In this document: one piece after another, positions 30,553 through 42,244 of the stretch
How the letters are laid out: each line of letters starts with the position of its first letter
How positions within the stretch are numbered: position 1 is the first letter of the stretch
NCBI RefSeq assembly: GCF_024763615.1
Contig: NC_077222.1
Location: 24,552,001 to 24,616,000 of the forward strand
Origin: Phlebotomus papatasi
Taxonomy: Eukaryota > Arthropoda > Insecta > Diptera > Psychodidae
Length of the DNA stretch: 64,000 bases
Reading direction: 5' to 3'
Program-made: the position numbers and the translations under genes
Notes under the pieces: generated by a model
The model's input: the letters and a program-made list of their open reading frames with translations, nothing else
Told to the model about the DNA's origin: nothing
Database searches by the model: none

Positions 30553-32256
30553 TTGGCCGGTAATATGGGTTGTAGACTCAAGTTTAGCCGTAGTTTGTGA
30601 ATATTTCTAAATCCAAAATACCAAATAATTTCCATTTCATTGCAAAATATATTATGTTAGAACAACTCAACTCGGAACATGATCCAAATAGAAATTCTTC
30701 ACAACTTGGAAAATTTTACGGGCTTAATGCTTTCGAGGATCATCCTGAGTCTATTTGGGCATTAAGACACTAAGTCGCAACCGAATGAATAATACAGAAA
30801 CGTTTTTTTGCAAACTTTAAAAAATCATTAGACATTAGAGCCTCCTTTACGGGATTTAAAGCAAGTAAATCTTTTTTCTAGACACACCAGCTTTTGAGGT
30901 AAACTCAACTCTGTTAGAGACCCCCGTTTCGGAATGTTGGGTGTTACCGGATGCACGATTGACTCAGGAGTGACATATTTGACAAGGCTCATCTGGCGTG
31001 TACTTCTCAATTAAGTCACATATTGAGTACGCCTTTTGTGACCGAGCTATATCGTGAATGAAACAACAAAGCATCCAAGACAAGTCTGATTGGACACCCT
31101 TTTGTTCTCATCTCAGAGGCATTTTCATCCTGTGAAACTCAGAAGGAGTAGAATTTCATTAGAGCTTTATGATGGAAGTGAAAATTAGAATCAAAGTTTA
31201 ATTGTCTTACAGCTTTTGTGAGCTTAAAGAGTGTAAAACAGCATTTAAGATCAAACGTTTTCTTAGAGAGATAAGAAGAGATTTTACCAGTAGAAATCAG
31301 GATGGGTAAAAAGGTTAAGGATATCAACTTGGGGGTTTCGAAACCTAAATGAAAACTTTTAGCTAGGCTTCAAACCTTCAGATTGGTACACTTGCAATCT
31401 TCCGAATTCAAGCTTTTGGGAGTTGAAAAAAATCTAAAAACCTTCATTCCTTCGGTTCTAATAGATAAGTTTTTAGTCAATCTAGGTGGAGATTAAAGGT
31501 CTTGGAAAATGTTATAACTCCTCTTAACATCGATATTTAATATACCAATCACTAGTGCTTCTGACGTTATTACAATGCTGACTACATTTGAATGTTTATT
31601 CAGAGTTTTTGTTTTGTAATGAGAGCTCGTGCTAATTATATTAATTTCAATATTATACGCACAGATTTATAAGTAAATGAATAGCATAAATGGAGAGAAA
31701 AACATGAAAATCATACAAAAAAAGCATTCTTTTATTGAGATTATGGTTGAAAGTAAACTCGAAATACGCACCCCTCCTTGAATTGGGAGAATATGAGCTT
31801 ATACCTGAATGGAATTTATCATCAAAAGCATTCAAAGTGTAATGATTCCCAAGTAAAGCTCCATATAAGCTACTTAGTACTCTACATAATACCTAGAAAA
31901 TTTAGTTGCACAATATTTATTGCAGAATTCAAGGTAGAACTAATAAAGGTTGGGATGTTCGAAATGAAGAGACTAAATTTTCCTGAAGAACTGAATAAAT
32001 TGGGTCAGTGAAATTCATTTTCTATTTAAGAGTCAGAGTTTTTCAGGAATATTTTACAGTAAGTTTGAGCATTGTTGGTGTAATAGGAAAATATTTCCAC
32101 AAAACATTCTTCGGGAGCCTTGAAGTATGAGGAATTCCGGAGAAGTTGATGGAAAAATTGCAAATGCAATCTCTTGAATTTTAATCACTTTTTGTAGTTA
32201 ATAAATTTATCTGATATTAATCCACTCTCTTGAGTTTTATCACAATTTCAATTTAG
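30553..32256. other. No gene recognised
   Basis: Mixed AT-rich and moderately unique DNA, with frames below 80 codons and no domain. A pyrimidine-containing acceptor-like stretch at 32235-32256 precedes candidate exon C. Confidence 0.5.
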
Positions 32257-32322
32257 GACTTTATTGATGCACGTTCTGTGGTTGCAAAGCTCCAAGTTCA
32301 AAGCTCAGAACCACGACGAAAG
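32257..32322 (+). CDS. Possible internal coding exon C
   Basis: 66 nt between TTTCAATTTAG and a consensus donor CGAAAG|GTATGT. It reads DFIDARSVVAKLQVQSSEPR plus RK in phase 0 at both ends. A second frame is also open, so the reading frame is not proved. Composition and codons look coding. No family is recognised. It would follow exon B in frame. Confidence 0.28.
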
Positions 32323-32989
32323 GTATGTAGTGCAACAGTATACGCGATGTTTTCATTTAATTGAGTTTGACGCATTTTGCCTTTCCACAATCCTATCCCT
32401 CCTCCAGAGATATCCTACCACCTAAAATGCAGCCGATATACAAACACCGTACATGACTGAGTCCACCAACCCAAGGATCTCTATTCACAATCCCATCTCA
32501 TCCCCCTCAAGCAACATCACTGAAAACTATTTTCCATTTTGTGCGCCCGACAAATCGCACTATTCACCTTTTCAACTCCAAACCCTCCCTCCTTTTTTTT
32601 CGGCCCAAACCCAGGACTAAAGCCATTTGGCCTGGTGAATGAACAGCAGAAAAAAAGCTCTGGAGGAAAGATCGACAGGCACTGGGTGAATTTATTCGTG
32701 AAAAGGGATGTTTTGGCAGTATTAAGGACTGGCAAATCGAAATGATTTTTCAATTACTGTAAATCTTTTAGAAAAACATGTTTCACCCTTCGCTCTTTTC
32801 ACCTTTCATTCTCTAAATCTTTCACCCCTAGAATGTTTCTCGTTTTTTTTTCCGGGATCTTACACACAGGAATCAGTTGTGAGGATTCATTTTTCATTGA
32901 CTGGAAGACTTTAATAGATGTCTACAAGTTGATAGCACTCGAGTTGTTGTAAAATAGTTTAATTTATGGGGAAAATCTTGGGAAAAGCT
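32323..32989. other. No gene recognised; island
   Basis: G+C-richer pyrimidine-rich DNA with frames of about 70-80 codons on both strands and no recognisable product. Confidence 0.5.
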
Positions 32990-34292
32990 TAGGGGAGACC
33001 GGGGAGGTTTGGGACAGGGGTAGTGTGGGACAAGGAGATTTTTTCATTCATTTTTGAAATAAAAGGGATTTAACCATTACTCAATCGTAGACAATATTAA
33101 GATGTATCTTGACTAAAAGAATGGATATCCTCAGTTTTATTGTTTTAATTCTATGAACATTTTTTTAAAAATTGATAAAAATCGTATATTTTGAGGTCTC
33201 AGATTTCCTCTTTGTATTTTATATCAGCGATATATAAATCAAAACTTTTTTATCTCATTAAGTAGCAATGTAATCTGGGAATATATTTTTATAAAGGATT
33301 CAGAGATTATACGCTCTTGTTTTTTACATAAAGGTTTTAAATACCAAAACTACCCGCGGGGATGTTTGGGACACCTGAAAGGGGATGAATGGGACGTTGA
33401 TTTTCGACGCGATTGTAGGTGGTGTTCAATTGTTTATTGTCAAAATGAAGAATAATGCCCAGTTTCTACTGGAAATCTCCCTCTTGTGCAAACTTTACCA
33501 GTAGAGCAGATTTTTTTTAACTACAGGGACAATTAAACCATCAATGTCTTGGAAATCAATAATTTCATCTCAGAGGGGCTTCGATCTTAGCCCAATCTCG
33601 TTAAAAACTATTTTCTCGAAAATTTCTCGAACAATATCCTCTACAATTCTCATAAATTCTCCAGAAAATGCAAGACGAGAGCTTATTCAGAGAAATAAGG
33701 GAAAAACATGTATCATGCAGTTGTCGTAAAATCAAACAGGAATCCGCCAATGAATTCAAAAGTCAAAATGTTAAGAGAATCTACTCGCCTGAGGAAGTTA
33801 ATGATCATGATTGCAATATTTATAATAAAAAAAGCAAGGAAAGGTAAATGGAAAATAAGAAGAAAATACTTTAAATAATCGATTGGCAATAAATGACTCT
33901 ACTGTACAAATAAAATTGATATTAATTTCTAAATATGAAATTAAAGATGAAACATTTTTATTTCTATCAGAAATATTTTTAATCTATTATTTAAAATTAA
34001 TTAACGTGCTCCAATAATGTAAATTATGCGAGAAAAAATGCGTCCCAAACATCCTCTTTCGCGTCCCATACTGCCCCAAATCGGGGAGGTTTGGGACAAA
34101 GCGTCAAGTTAAATGTTTTATCTTCTCCAAGAAAACTCAGCCGTTTTCCAAGTTCTATCGAGTATTTTTTATAAAGTCAATACCCATAAGTATCCTATAG
34201 ACCGCATAAAATTATGATACACGTGATTTTTTGTAATAGTGTCTCAAAGTCAAAACATGAAAAAGTGTCCCAAACCTCCCCGGTCTCCCCTA
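32990..34292. mobile_element. 1.3-kb TIR element, TAGGGGAGACCGGGG
   Basis: TA-flanked, 1303 bp. Ends TAGGGGAGACCGGGGAGGTT and CAAACCTCCCCGGTCTCCCCTA. The words TTTGGGACA and TGTGGGACA repeat inside the left end. Further copies occur at about 33360-33395 (GGGATGTTTGGGACACC) and 34044-34100 (GTCCCAAACATCC, then CGGGGAGGTTTGGGACA). No transposase frame survives: the largest frame inside is 61 codons. It is the largest member of the TAGGGG group here. Confidence 0.85.
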
Positions 34293-34645
34293 CAAATATT
34301 CGTCGATACTTTAAAAGATAAAATATTAAACAAATGATAAAATATTGAATCCGATAAAAAAATAAGTGCAATTCGTTTAATGATTGGATAGCAATTGAAA
34401 GAGAATGATTTCAATGGTTTAGCCAATCAGAGAGCGCAATTCAATCAAAGACACAGTCCGAATTCAATGGTGTATGTCTCAGCTAACTGTAAAAATCGAG
34501 TTGCGTTCGGTTCGTTCTCAAAAAGCAAAAATAGCTTACCTTATAGAACCAAGAATTTAAACTCCAAGAGTGCGCCACTTTTAGTAAAGTAAAGTAAAAG
34601 CTAGTAGTTTTAGTAAAAGCTCAAAGAAATGCCTCGATAAGCATA

Positions 34646-34897
34646 CACTGACAAAAATCCGAAAATGTTAAAATAACATTCCGGAAATGTTAATTTTACC
34701 CTGCAGTATTGATCCGAAATCGGTGTAAATATTATGATTTTTAGGTGTATTAGGGGTTAAAGTTACCCTTTTTCATGTTAATTTTACACTTAAAAGGGTG
34801 TAAAATTAACATTAAAAAATGTTGATATATTTTTACACCTAAAAAGTGTTAAAGTTACGAGGAAAATAAGTTAATCGCACCCTCTTTTTTCTCAGTG
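34646..34897. mobile_element. MITE, CACTGAGAGAAA family
   Basis: 252 bp with TA on both sides (34644-34645 and 34898-34899), inverted relative to the 5302 copy. Left end CACTGACAAAAATCCG, right end TTTTTCTCAGTG. It lies immediately beside the next element. Confidence 0.88.
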
Positions 34898-34899
34898 TA

Positions 34900-35357
34900 T
34901 AGGGGAAAGAGCACTACCGTCGGATGACTCAAGCTTCGGACAACTCGATTTTTTTTATGTTCTTCATGGATTTGAACCATACCTCTTTTCAGGAAATTTT
35001 AGGCATTGGACTAACTTTTAAAATATAAAATTTTATTGGATCAATTTAATTAAAAATACATTGAAAAAAATGAGTTATTCGTAGCTTGAGTAAGGTAAAG
35101 TACCCTTTATCCGACCGGTTCCTCTATTCGACCGGTAGATTTATTTATTCACTTTATTCATATTTGCTATAATATTTTGTGTATGATCTAACATTAATAG
35201 GTCAATTATTCTTTAAATAATACGAATCAGTGACAAATTCATAGAAATTGATGAAATTCACAATCAAATATTCAAAAATTGACCCACCGGTCGAATAGAG
35301 GAACCCGGTCGAGTAAGGGTACTTTATCTTAATTAGAAGGTTGCACGCTTTTCCCTA
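34900..35357. mobile_element. MITE, TAGGGGAAAGCGC family, carrying a nested MITE
   Basis: Outer ends TAGGGGAAAGAGCACTACC and GGTTGCACGCTTTTCCCTA match the 19687-19907 family in inverted orientation (GACTCAAGCTTC, TTCAGGAAATTTTAGGCATT). It is interrupted near its right end by 35091-35331. Without that insertion it would be about 217 bp. Confidence 0.8.
35091..35331. mobile_element. MITE, TAAGGTAAAGTACCC family, nested
   Basis: 241 bp including TA flanks, the same length as 29578-29818 and differing at only a handful of positions. Inserted in the 34900-35357 element, so it is the younger of the two. Confidence 0.92.
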
Positions 35358-35400
35358 CTTCTCTATGCCGCTTTGTACATTTTTTTTTAAATAGGGCATG

Positions 35401-36955
35401 ATTGTGTAGTATGACTGTTGAGCCTAGAGGACTCGGAGAGAGAAAGCCCGTCCTGACGATGACTCTTTAAAGCCAATCACTGATATGGTACCAATCACTT
35501 TTCAATTGGGGTGGTGATTCTGAGGGAGGGATGCTATAACGGCTAACCTCAGAGACACTATATTGCTAATTTCGCGGATAAATGAAGTACTGAGCATCAG
35601 ACGGAATATACCAAAGACGTATACGAATCTACTCTTCAGTCGATCTGCGCCAGTGAAAGTGAGAAGAAACCGGATTTGTGAACTTTTAAGGAAGGGAAAT
35701 GGAGATAAAGGGCGCTCCAGCATGTTCCGGTGTTAGGTCTGTAGCCTTAGTGCTACCATCAAACTTTTTAAAGGTGCATTCCAAAGACTTTTTAGAGTCT
35801 TGGTTCTAAAAGGCAACTATTTTATTTATTGGGTGAAGCCATATCGACAGGTAGCTCAGTTTTTGATACAACCGACGAAATCGTATTAACCCTAAGGTCT
35901 ATAGCCTAAATAAGTGAAAGGAGATCTTGTTGCACGAAAAAAATGTTCAAAAGTATAATACTAAGCTTGTCAACCATTGAAACTGATAATAACGAAGCTT
36001 AGATAAGCTTAGATTTCAGTAGGGCGATTCTTAAGGGATCGCTGAACCCAAGTCTACGTTTGAGCTAAGTATGCATGCATCCCTAATTAAGGCTAAGATA
36101 ATTCGAGCCAGACCGTTTTTCGGATAAACTCCATTAAAACTCCATTAATTCATACGTCTTCATCAGACAGTACCGCTTTACGTAGCAGCACTCATCTGGT
36201 TAGATAGGCCGAGGTAGTCGCACACACAGTGAATGACCGTCTGCTCGGTTTGATTGCATCGTTTCCACATTGCGTTAAATTTGCAGCACGAATGCTACAG
36301 GTTCCAACAATAGGGAAAACCTGAAGTCGTCGGGAAGAGATAATCACTCAGGGAAACACATCAACTATCTTCATAGATTTTGGCTCGGTCTCCATCTCCA
36401 AGCCTTCATCAGTGGTCAAGTCTTGCAATCTTTCTCCGAGACTCGTTCAGGGTTTTGGTCAGGAATACATCAGGGCATAAAAGGGAATGGGAGCACTCTT
36501 CTTACATTGTATTTTACAATTTTTTGTATTACTTGGCACAATTTTCGGATCTTCTTCTTTGTCTCGGGTCTTGCTGGGAATTTCCACTGATGAAGGCTTG
36601 GAGACCGAATCGAAAACTCTGAAGATTCCGGTTTTCCCTATTGTTGATTGCAATTAACGTCGGCTACAGGTGCCACAGACGAACACGATCATGCTGGAGC
36701 ACCCTTTATTGCTGTCCAACCGGAACTTAGACCCATTGCTCATTTTAAGACAACCACGAATCTGGCGTTCTCTTTGCTTCACTCGCTTCACTGGTGAAGA
36801 CCGTCTGATGAGCCGATTTGATTGCACCGTTATAGTACCCCTCATAGTTACCACCCCAGCTGAACAGTGATTGGTACAGCTGGCTTAGAAGAATCTTTGT
36901 CAGGCCGGGCTGTCTTCCCCCAACTCCTCCAGGCTCAACAGTCCTACTACACATC
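35401..36955. repeat. Large scrambled inverted repeat
   Basis: 35401-35746 is inverted-homologous to 36662-36955 (CATGCTGGAGC, AAAGGG; GTGATTGGTAC; CTCAACAGTC-TACTACACAT). An inner pair, 36286-36440 and 36555-36675, shares CACTGATGAAGGCTTGGAGA and TTTTCCCTATTGTTG. A direct copy of GACCGTCTG...TTTGATTGCA is at 36234 and 36800. 35747-36285 has no partner and looks inserted. G+C is higher than in the MITEs. No transposase or reverse transcriptase frame was recognised. Confidence 0.65.
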
Positions 36956-39108
36956 GGGATCGGACACCCATTCTATTCAGTTGTTTGTTTAGACAGCGAC
37001 CGGTTAGAAGGTTAGCAACCTGCCGAACTCTCCGGTGACTGTCTTCCATCAAGTACTCTGTTCTTTTCTTAACCAAGTTTTAATAAATCCTACTGTATAA
37101 GAGATTTTATTGTTTGCAAGGAAATCTCTGTAAGAGGTTCAGGACCAGTGAAAGCGGTACTTGTTCCCGCTATCGCGAAGCGGTCTTGTGACTTAAATAA
37201 CGTGACTTATATAATGAAACTTAGTAAAAGAAGAAGCATCTCCATTAAAAATGAAGATTTCGGATTATAATAGACGGCAGAGCTATTCTGTCACAGGAAC
37301 GAACCACAAGTGGAATTTAGCAAGACTCATCGGTACATAGCACAGTGGGCACTATTTCAAAATTGTCCTGTTTGAATGGGACATGAAGGATAAAATTCTT
37401 CTAGGTTACTTCTGACTATTACGTCTTCTCATTTACTAATTACCCGAACCGACTATTACAATTACAGTATTGAGTTTGAGTCCCGCCCGGTGCATACGAC
37501 TGAAGCGTCTGAATGGAAGTTTTCCACGATACATTGTACCGAACAATACAATATGTAAAATGTCAAATATAGCCCAGTACAACAAAAATAAATAAAATTA
37601 TCATTTCATTTTTTTTACTTTCAAGGAATATGTATAAAATCTTCCTGAACAGAATATTATTTTACCAATTAGGAATTCCAATCTTTTTTTTTAATTATAT
37701 TTTTCCAAATTTGTTTTAGTTCAAATTGATGAAATTGAATATTTGGACATAATCATTAAAAAAGAGTCCAATCAATTTGTTTTTCTCCCATTTGTATGAG
37801 ATGATTTTGATGATGGCGGGAAATGGAAACCAAGAGTAACTCAGTCACAACCACCAATTAACGAAGGAACTGGCTAGGAGATTGTAGTGAAATTATTTTG
37901 ATTAAGATTGATTGGTTCATTAGGCTGAGTGACGTATGGCTTGAGTGAATGTTTGGTGTGCAGAAGGCAGCCCTATTCGGGACAATAAAAGTGATGATTT
38001 TTCTTTTTGGTCAGCTAACAGTGCCATAAGACAGAAAATCGATTTTAGTCAATAGAAGAAAGAACACCCCTCATTAACACAGCCAGGTTTTCCATCACCC
38101 TGATCCAGAAGGAACTCTTGCGAGGTGGCTTTTACATTATATATTATAACTCAGGGTATAGTCAATTGATTTTCAATCACAAGATGCTTTTCCCTAAATG
38201 CGATCAGCAGTTTTGCAGCGAGATTCCTCAAAGCCGGGGCTTTTTTTTCACTTCAGGGTGTCACTAAATTTTCTGGCTCTTTCCACATTTCTTGTGGATT
38301 CACTGTCAATTTTTTTGTTAGGCTTTGAGGATCTACTGCTTGTTCTTTCACCCCCAACATTTCACTTTATTAAACACACAAACACTCTTCTCTTGGGGAT
38401 GAAAAAAGAGCCCCAGCATTTTTTTTCTGCCACAAAAACACGAATTGGAGTCACATCATATCAATATCAGATTGACGAGTTATGGATTCTGTGTGCGTGT
38501 GCAGAATTAAATTGTCAATTTTGTGTATCTGGAGGTGCTGTCAAATGCCATCCCTCTATCCAAGTCCTTATCCCCATATCCTGGAAAGAGAAATTCATCT
38601 CCAAGAGTGATGATTGTGTGCGCAGGAAGAAATTCACGCACTCAGGTAAAACTCTTCGTGCCAGGCTCTGGCAGGAAAGGTTAAAAAGGGTTTTTAGCAG
38701 AGCAGGAAAAAGGGAGGGCTGAAGATGATGGAAAAACTAAGCATTTTCCACTTTTCTTGCGGATCGTGAGATGACGAGCATGACAGGATGTTTCCCAGAA
38801 ATTGCTATGAATTTCGCAGCTTGAGTGATTGAAAGAGACTGTCTCATCATCAAATTGTGATATTATTTATTAGATTTTGTGTCCCAAATGTTAAGATAGT
38901 GGCTAAATAAATTTGACATAGGTTGAGCAGATGTACAGAGAAGATTTTTTAGGCTGAAGGATACAAATATGCGTATGCATATTTTTTTGTGCTTCATATG
39001 CATATGACTCGTGAGAACATGCATCATGTGCATAAGCTTTGTTTTAAGTTTTCGGATATGTAAATAATATACAACAGAAATACCATAAAAAAATTCTAAA
39101 ATTTCTAG
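36956..39108. other. No gene recognised
   Basis: 36956-37560 may continue the scrambled repeat region. 38000-38870 is a unique island holding the longest frame in the window (38198-38722, 174 codons), rich in Phe, Leu and Ser from pyrimidine tracts and without a domain. A donor-like ACTCAG|GTAAAA at 38646 lies inside it. No gene is claimed. Confidence 0.45.
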
Positions 39109-39329
39109 TAGGGGAAACTGGGATAGTAGTATAAACAAGGTAGTTGCAAACACTGAGATTTTTTCGATTGCATATCAGACTTCAGAGGACGAAACCTGTA
39201 TGAATTCATAGATACATAGGGAAGGAGCCTTGCATACTGAAGAAATGATCGACTTAAGTACAAGTTGTATATATATAAAAATCAGTGTTTACAACTACCC
39301 CATGTTTACTACTACCCCAGTTTACCCTG
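39109..39329. mobile_element. MITE, AAACTGGGG family
   Basis: Left end TAGGGGAAACTGGGATAG; right end ACTACCCCAGTTTACCCT (final TA lost). The interior GACTTCAGAGGACGAAACC matches the 797 and 57405 copies. The private word has changed: this copy repeats TTTACNACTACCCC instead of CACCAAACA. Confidence 0.75.
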
Positions 39330-40203
39330 TACCATTTTATGAATTTTTTAAATATTTACTACAAAAGCTTCTTCTCCTCAAGATGAGATTCTCCTCAAAT
39401 TTAGTTTACAAAATTCGTTGTAGATTAGTGCTTACAATTAACTTAGCATAAATGTTTTCATAGCCCTCTCGTTCAGTAATAACCTTCCCGGTTTGAGAGC
39501 TCTCTCCGGTTGAGGCTTTCCTTAACCGATTCGAAGGTATATCAGAGTGAACTTATACCTAAAAACCCATTGAAAGTTCGAACGTTTAAACCGACGAATT
39601 ACACAAAAATGAGCAAGTTCATGAACAGGACATTATTTATCTTAATGAAATTGACATTCCACAAAACTACACAAAAATTCATTCTTTGCAGCAAACGTTT
39701 GCACACTATTGTTGACATTGTGGACGATTGAAGTGTCAAGAATATCGAAATTCGAAATGGCAGAACAATCAGCGCTAAAGCGGTAGATATACGCTTCCGG
39801 TAGACGTTATAACTAATAGGTTTGGCTTGGCTTGGCTTTGGAGTGGCTTTGTCTCTTCGAAAAGTTATTGTTACTGAACAGAGCCAGTATGTATATTATA
39901 CGATCTTGTATACAAGGCTTATTACTATAAGTTAGTTTTATTTGTGTAAACTTTGAAAAAACTTTTCGGGATATAATATTTTTCGTTTTCTAATCCCATT
40001 ATTCGTTGCAAAATAATTTTTATTATCTTTCTCTCAAATCAATTTTTGAGACTCATACGATTTTATAATATACTAAAATAATAATTTATAAAATAAATGA
40101 TATAATAAATTGATATTAAAACTATGAACTTATTTTTTTTGAATTACATTAAGCAGTCTAGTATGATTTCGAAAAAGTAATATCAATAAATGATTCACAA
40201 GAG
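39330..40203. other. No gene seen
   Basis: Frames of about 70 codons only. A short GGCTTGGCTTGGCTTTGG run lies at 39825-39845. The rest is AT-rich. Confidence 0.5.
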
Positions 40204-40423
40204 TAGGGGAAAGTGCCCATGCTTTACACGGTTCCAAGCTTTACAATAGCTCATTTTTTCGTTATTTTTCAATAAATGTGGCCCATCTCTTCTATATTTT
40301 AAGAACTAGGGGAAAGTGTCTTGTTTTTAAAATGTATTGCGGAGTCATATTTATTTAGAAACATAGGAAAAATTTAGTCGTTGTGAAGCTTGGGACTGTG
40401 CAAAGCATGGGCTATTTCCCCTA
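40204..40423. mobile_element. MITE, GGGGAAAGTGC family, second copy
   Basis: TA-flanked, 220 bp. Ends TAGGGGAAAGTGCCCATGC and GGGCTATTTCCCCTA. An extra internal copy of the end word (TAGGGGAAAGTG at 40307) lies in the middle, a possible scar of a second insertion. Confidence 0.8.
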
Positions 40424-40965
40424 TAAATATTTGACAATCATTTACTGTCTTGTTCTTCATCAAAGCTTCACAAAGCGGTATTAGTGTATTAAACAAAATT
40501 GCAAATTGTGATATTTTGTATTCTACGATAATTTTACTGTTTTTCTTATTAAAATTTAATGCTTTTTTTACAGATTCAAATGAATCATAAACTATACCGA
40601 CAAGAAATCTTTAAAGCTGTGAAAAAGGTTAAAAATATGTGGACGATTTATGGTGATTTTGTTAGGATTACCTAATTGAAATTTACGCTAAACTAACATA
40701 AACTTGAAATAGAGCAATCTTTCGCAGATTTCCTTTTAGATTTTAAAGCTTTATAAGTACAATAGACATTTTAAAATGACTTTCTTTGCAGTTCTGGAAA
40801 TAGAACGGCCTTAAGTAAGGTAAAACTTGAAGTAAATGCCTCTAAGCGTAAAATCGAATGCATTGAACTCGAAGGTTCTTTGTAAATTGGTGAACTATTT
40901 TCGAAAAGTAAGGTTTATAGCTCTCGAACTACGTTAACTGCTTAATCCATTCCATTCTTGATGTT
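40424..40965. other. No gene seen
   Basis: AT-rich. Nothing recognised. Confidence 0.5.
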
Positions 40966-41183
40966 CTGGATATACTTACGACCTAAACCGAGAACAGGCT
41001 TAATGTAATTTTAAATAAAATTATGGCTAGACTTCATTCCCATCAGTTTCTTACTATCTAAGCCATTTTTAAGTTTAATCCGAGAGACTATTTAGTCATA
41101 AACTGATACAAATGTAATCAAACCATATTTTTGATTATAATTATGTTAAACTGTCTCTCGGTTTAAGCCGTAAATGTGTCCAG
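40966..41183. mobile_element. MITE, CTGGATATACTTACGACC
   Basis: About 218 bp. Left end CTGGATATACTTACGACCTA then AACCGAGA; the right end is complementary, ending TCTCGGTTTAAGCCG, then TAAATGTGTCCAG. A decayed, split relative is at 7747-8362. Confidence 0.65.
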
Positions 41184-41363
41184 CATATTAGATAGAGTAA
41201 AATGTGATTTCAAACAACTGGATTTTACAATATACTTAGTTAACCGGGTTTGGGGAACTGCAAAACCAGATAACCGGTTACATAAGGTTAAAAACTGCTT
41301 TTAGAAGATAAAAATTAGTAACTTGTGATACATTCCTCAAGGCTTGAACATTGTTTTTAAAGC

Positions 41364-41520
41364 TTATCCCTTTAAGTACGAGTGGGACACCGGTGTCCTA
41401 AAAACGAAAGCAAAAACTTTATTTTTGATTTTATAGAAAGTTATTTTGTCTTCCTAACAGTCCGATTAAATAGTTTTTATTTTAGGGACCCCCGTATCCC
41501 ATTAGTCCTTAAAGAGTTAA
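41364..41520. mobile_element. piggyBac-like MITE
   Basis: About 149 bp flanked by TTAT (41364) and TTAA (41517). Left end CCCTTTAAGTACGAGTGGG then ACACCGGTGTCC; right end complementary (CCCATTAGTCC, TTAAAGAG). TTAA targets and CCCTTTAA-acGAG ends are typical of piggyBac-type elements. Confidence 0.6.
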
Positions 41521-41604
41521 CAATACAATACAATATCTAGAAATATCCTTAAAATTAAAAAATACAGAGTGGTACACGAAAATATATTTTAGGTCTAATT
41601 TTAT

Positions 41605-41834
41605 TAGGGTGAAAGGAATACCTATTGAGACTTTAAGAACTCGTGTCAGGACTTATTGGCATCTTACTTTGTACCATTTGGAATACGAAATTGCAAAGAC
41701 TGATAAAAAAGCGTAGACTAAGGAAAAAACGTCATATTATTTACATTTTAATAGATACTTTAAATAAATTTCAAGGTTTTGACAAAAGTGTCAGTAAGGG
41801 TTCCCTGTCGAAGAGGGGTGTTTCTTCGACCCTA
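41605..41834. mobile_element. MITE, TAGGGTGAAGGGAACACC family, third copy
   Basis: TA-flanked, 230 bp, in the same orientation as the 7209 copy and collinear with it (GGAATACGAAATT, GACAAAAGTGTCAGTAAGGG, TTCGACCCTA). Confidence 0.85.
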
Positions 41835-41987
41835 CAAGAAATGCAAGAAATTTAATTTAGAGATGACGAATATAAAAGTCGAAATTTACTTTAGAGTAAA
41901 ATTGAAACCCTTACCAAAATAACCCTAAAACCGGTTGCAAAATCGTTTCGAAAATAGGGCGATTATCCGGTGTTTTCGGTTTACGTA

Positions 41988-42244
41988 CACTGAGAGAAAT
42001 CCGAAAAAGTTAAAATAACATTCCGGAAATGTTTATTTTACCCTGCAGTATTGATCCAAAATCGGTGTAAATATTATATTATGCTTTTAAGGTGCATTAG
42101 GGGTTAAAGTTACCCTTTTCCATGTTGATTTTAACCTTAAAAAGGTGTAAAATTAACATTAAAAATGTTGATATATTTTTACACCTAAAAAGTGTTAAAG
42201 TTATGAGGAAAAAACGTTAATTGCACCCCCGTTTTTTCTCAGTG
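41988..42244. mobile_element. MITE, CACTGAGAGAAA family
   Basis: 257 bp, ends CACTGAGAGAAATCCGAAA and TTTTTTCTCAGTG. TA precedes it, TG follows. Same orientation as the 34646 copy. Confidence 0.87.

Noticed and set aside
38198..38722. 174-codon ORF, the longest in the window
   Set aside because: Composition is driven by pyrimidine tracts (Phe, Leu, Ser). There is no domain and no good acceptor in a usable phase, and it lies in a unique island of the same kind as others without coding signal.
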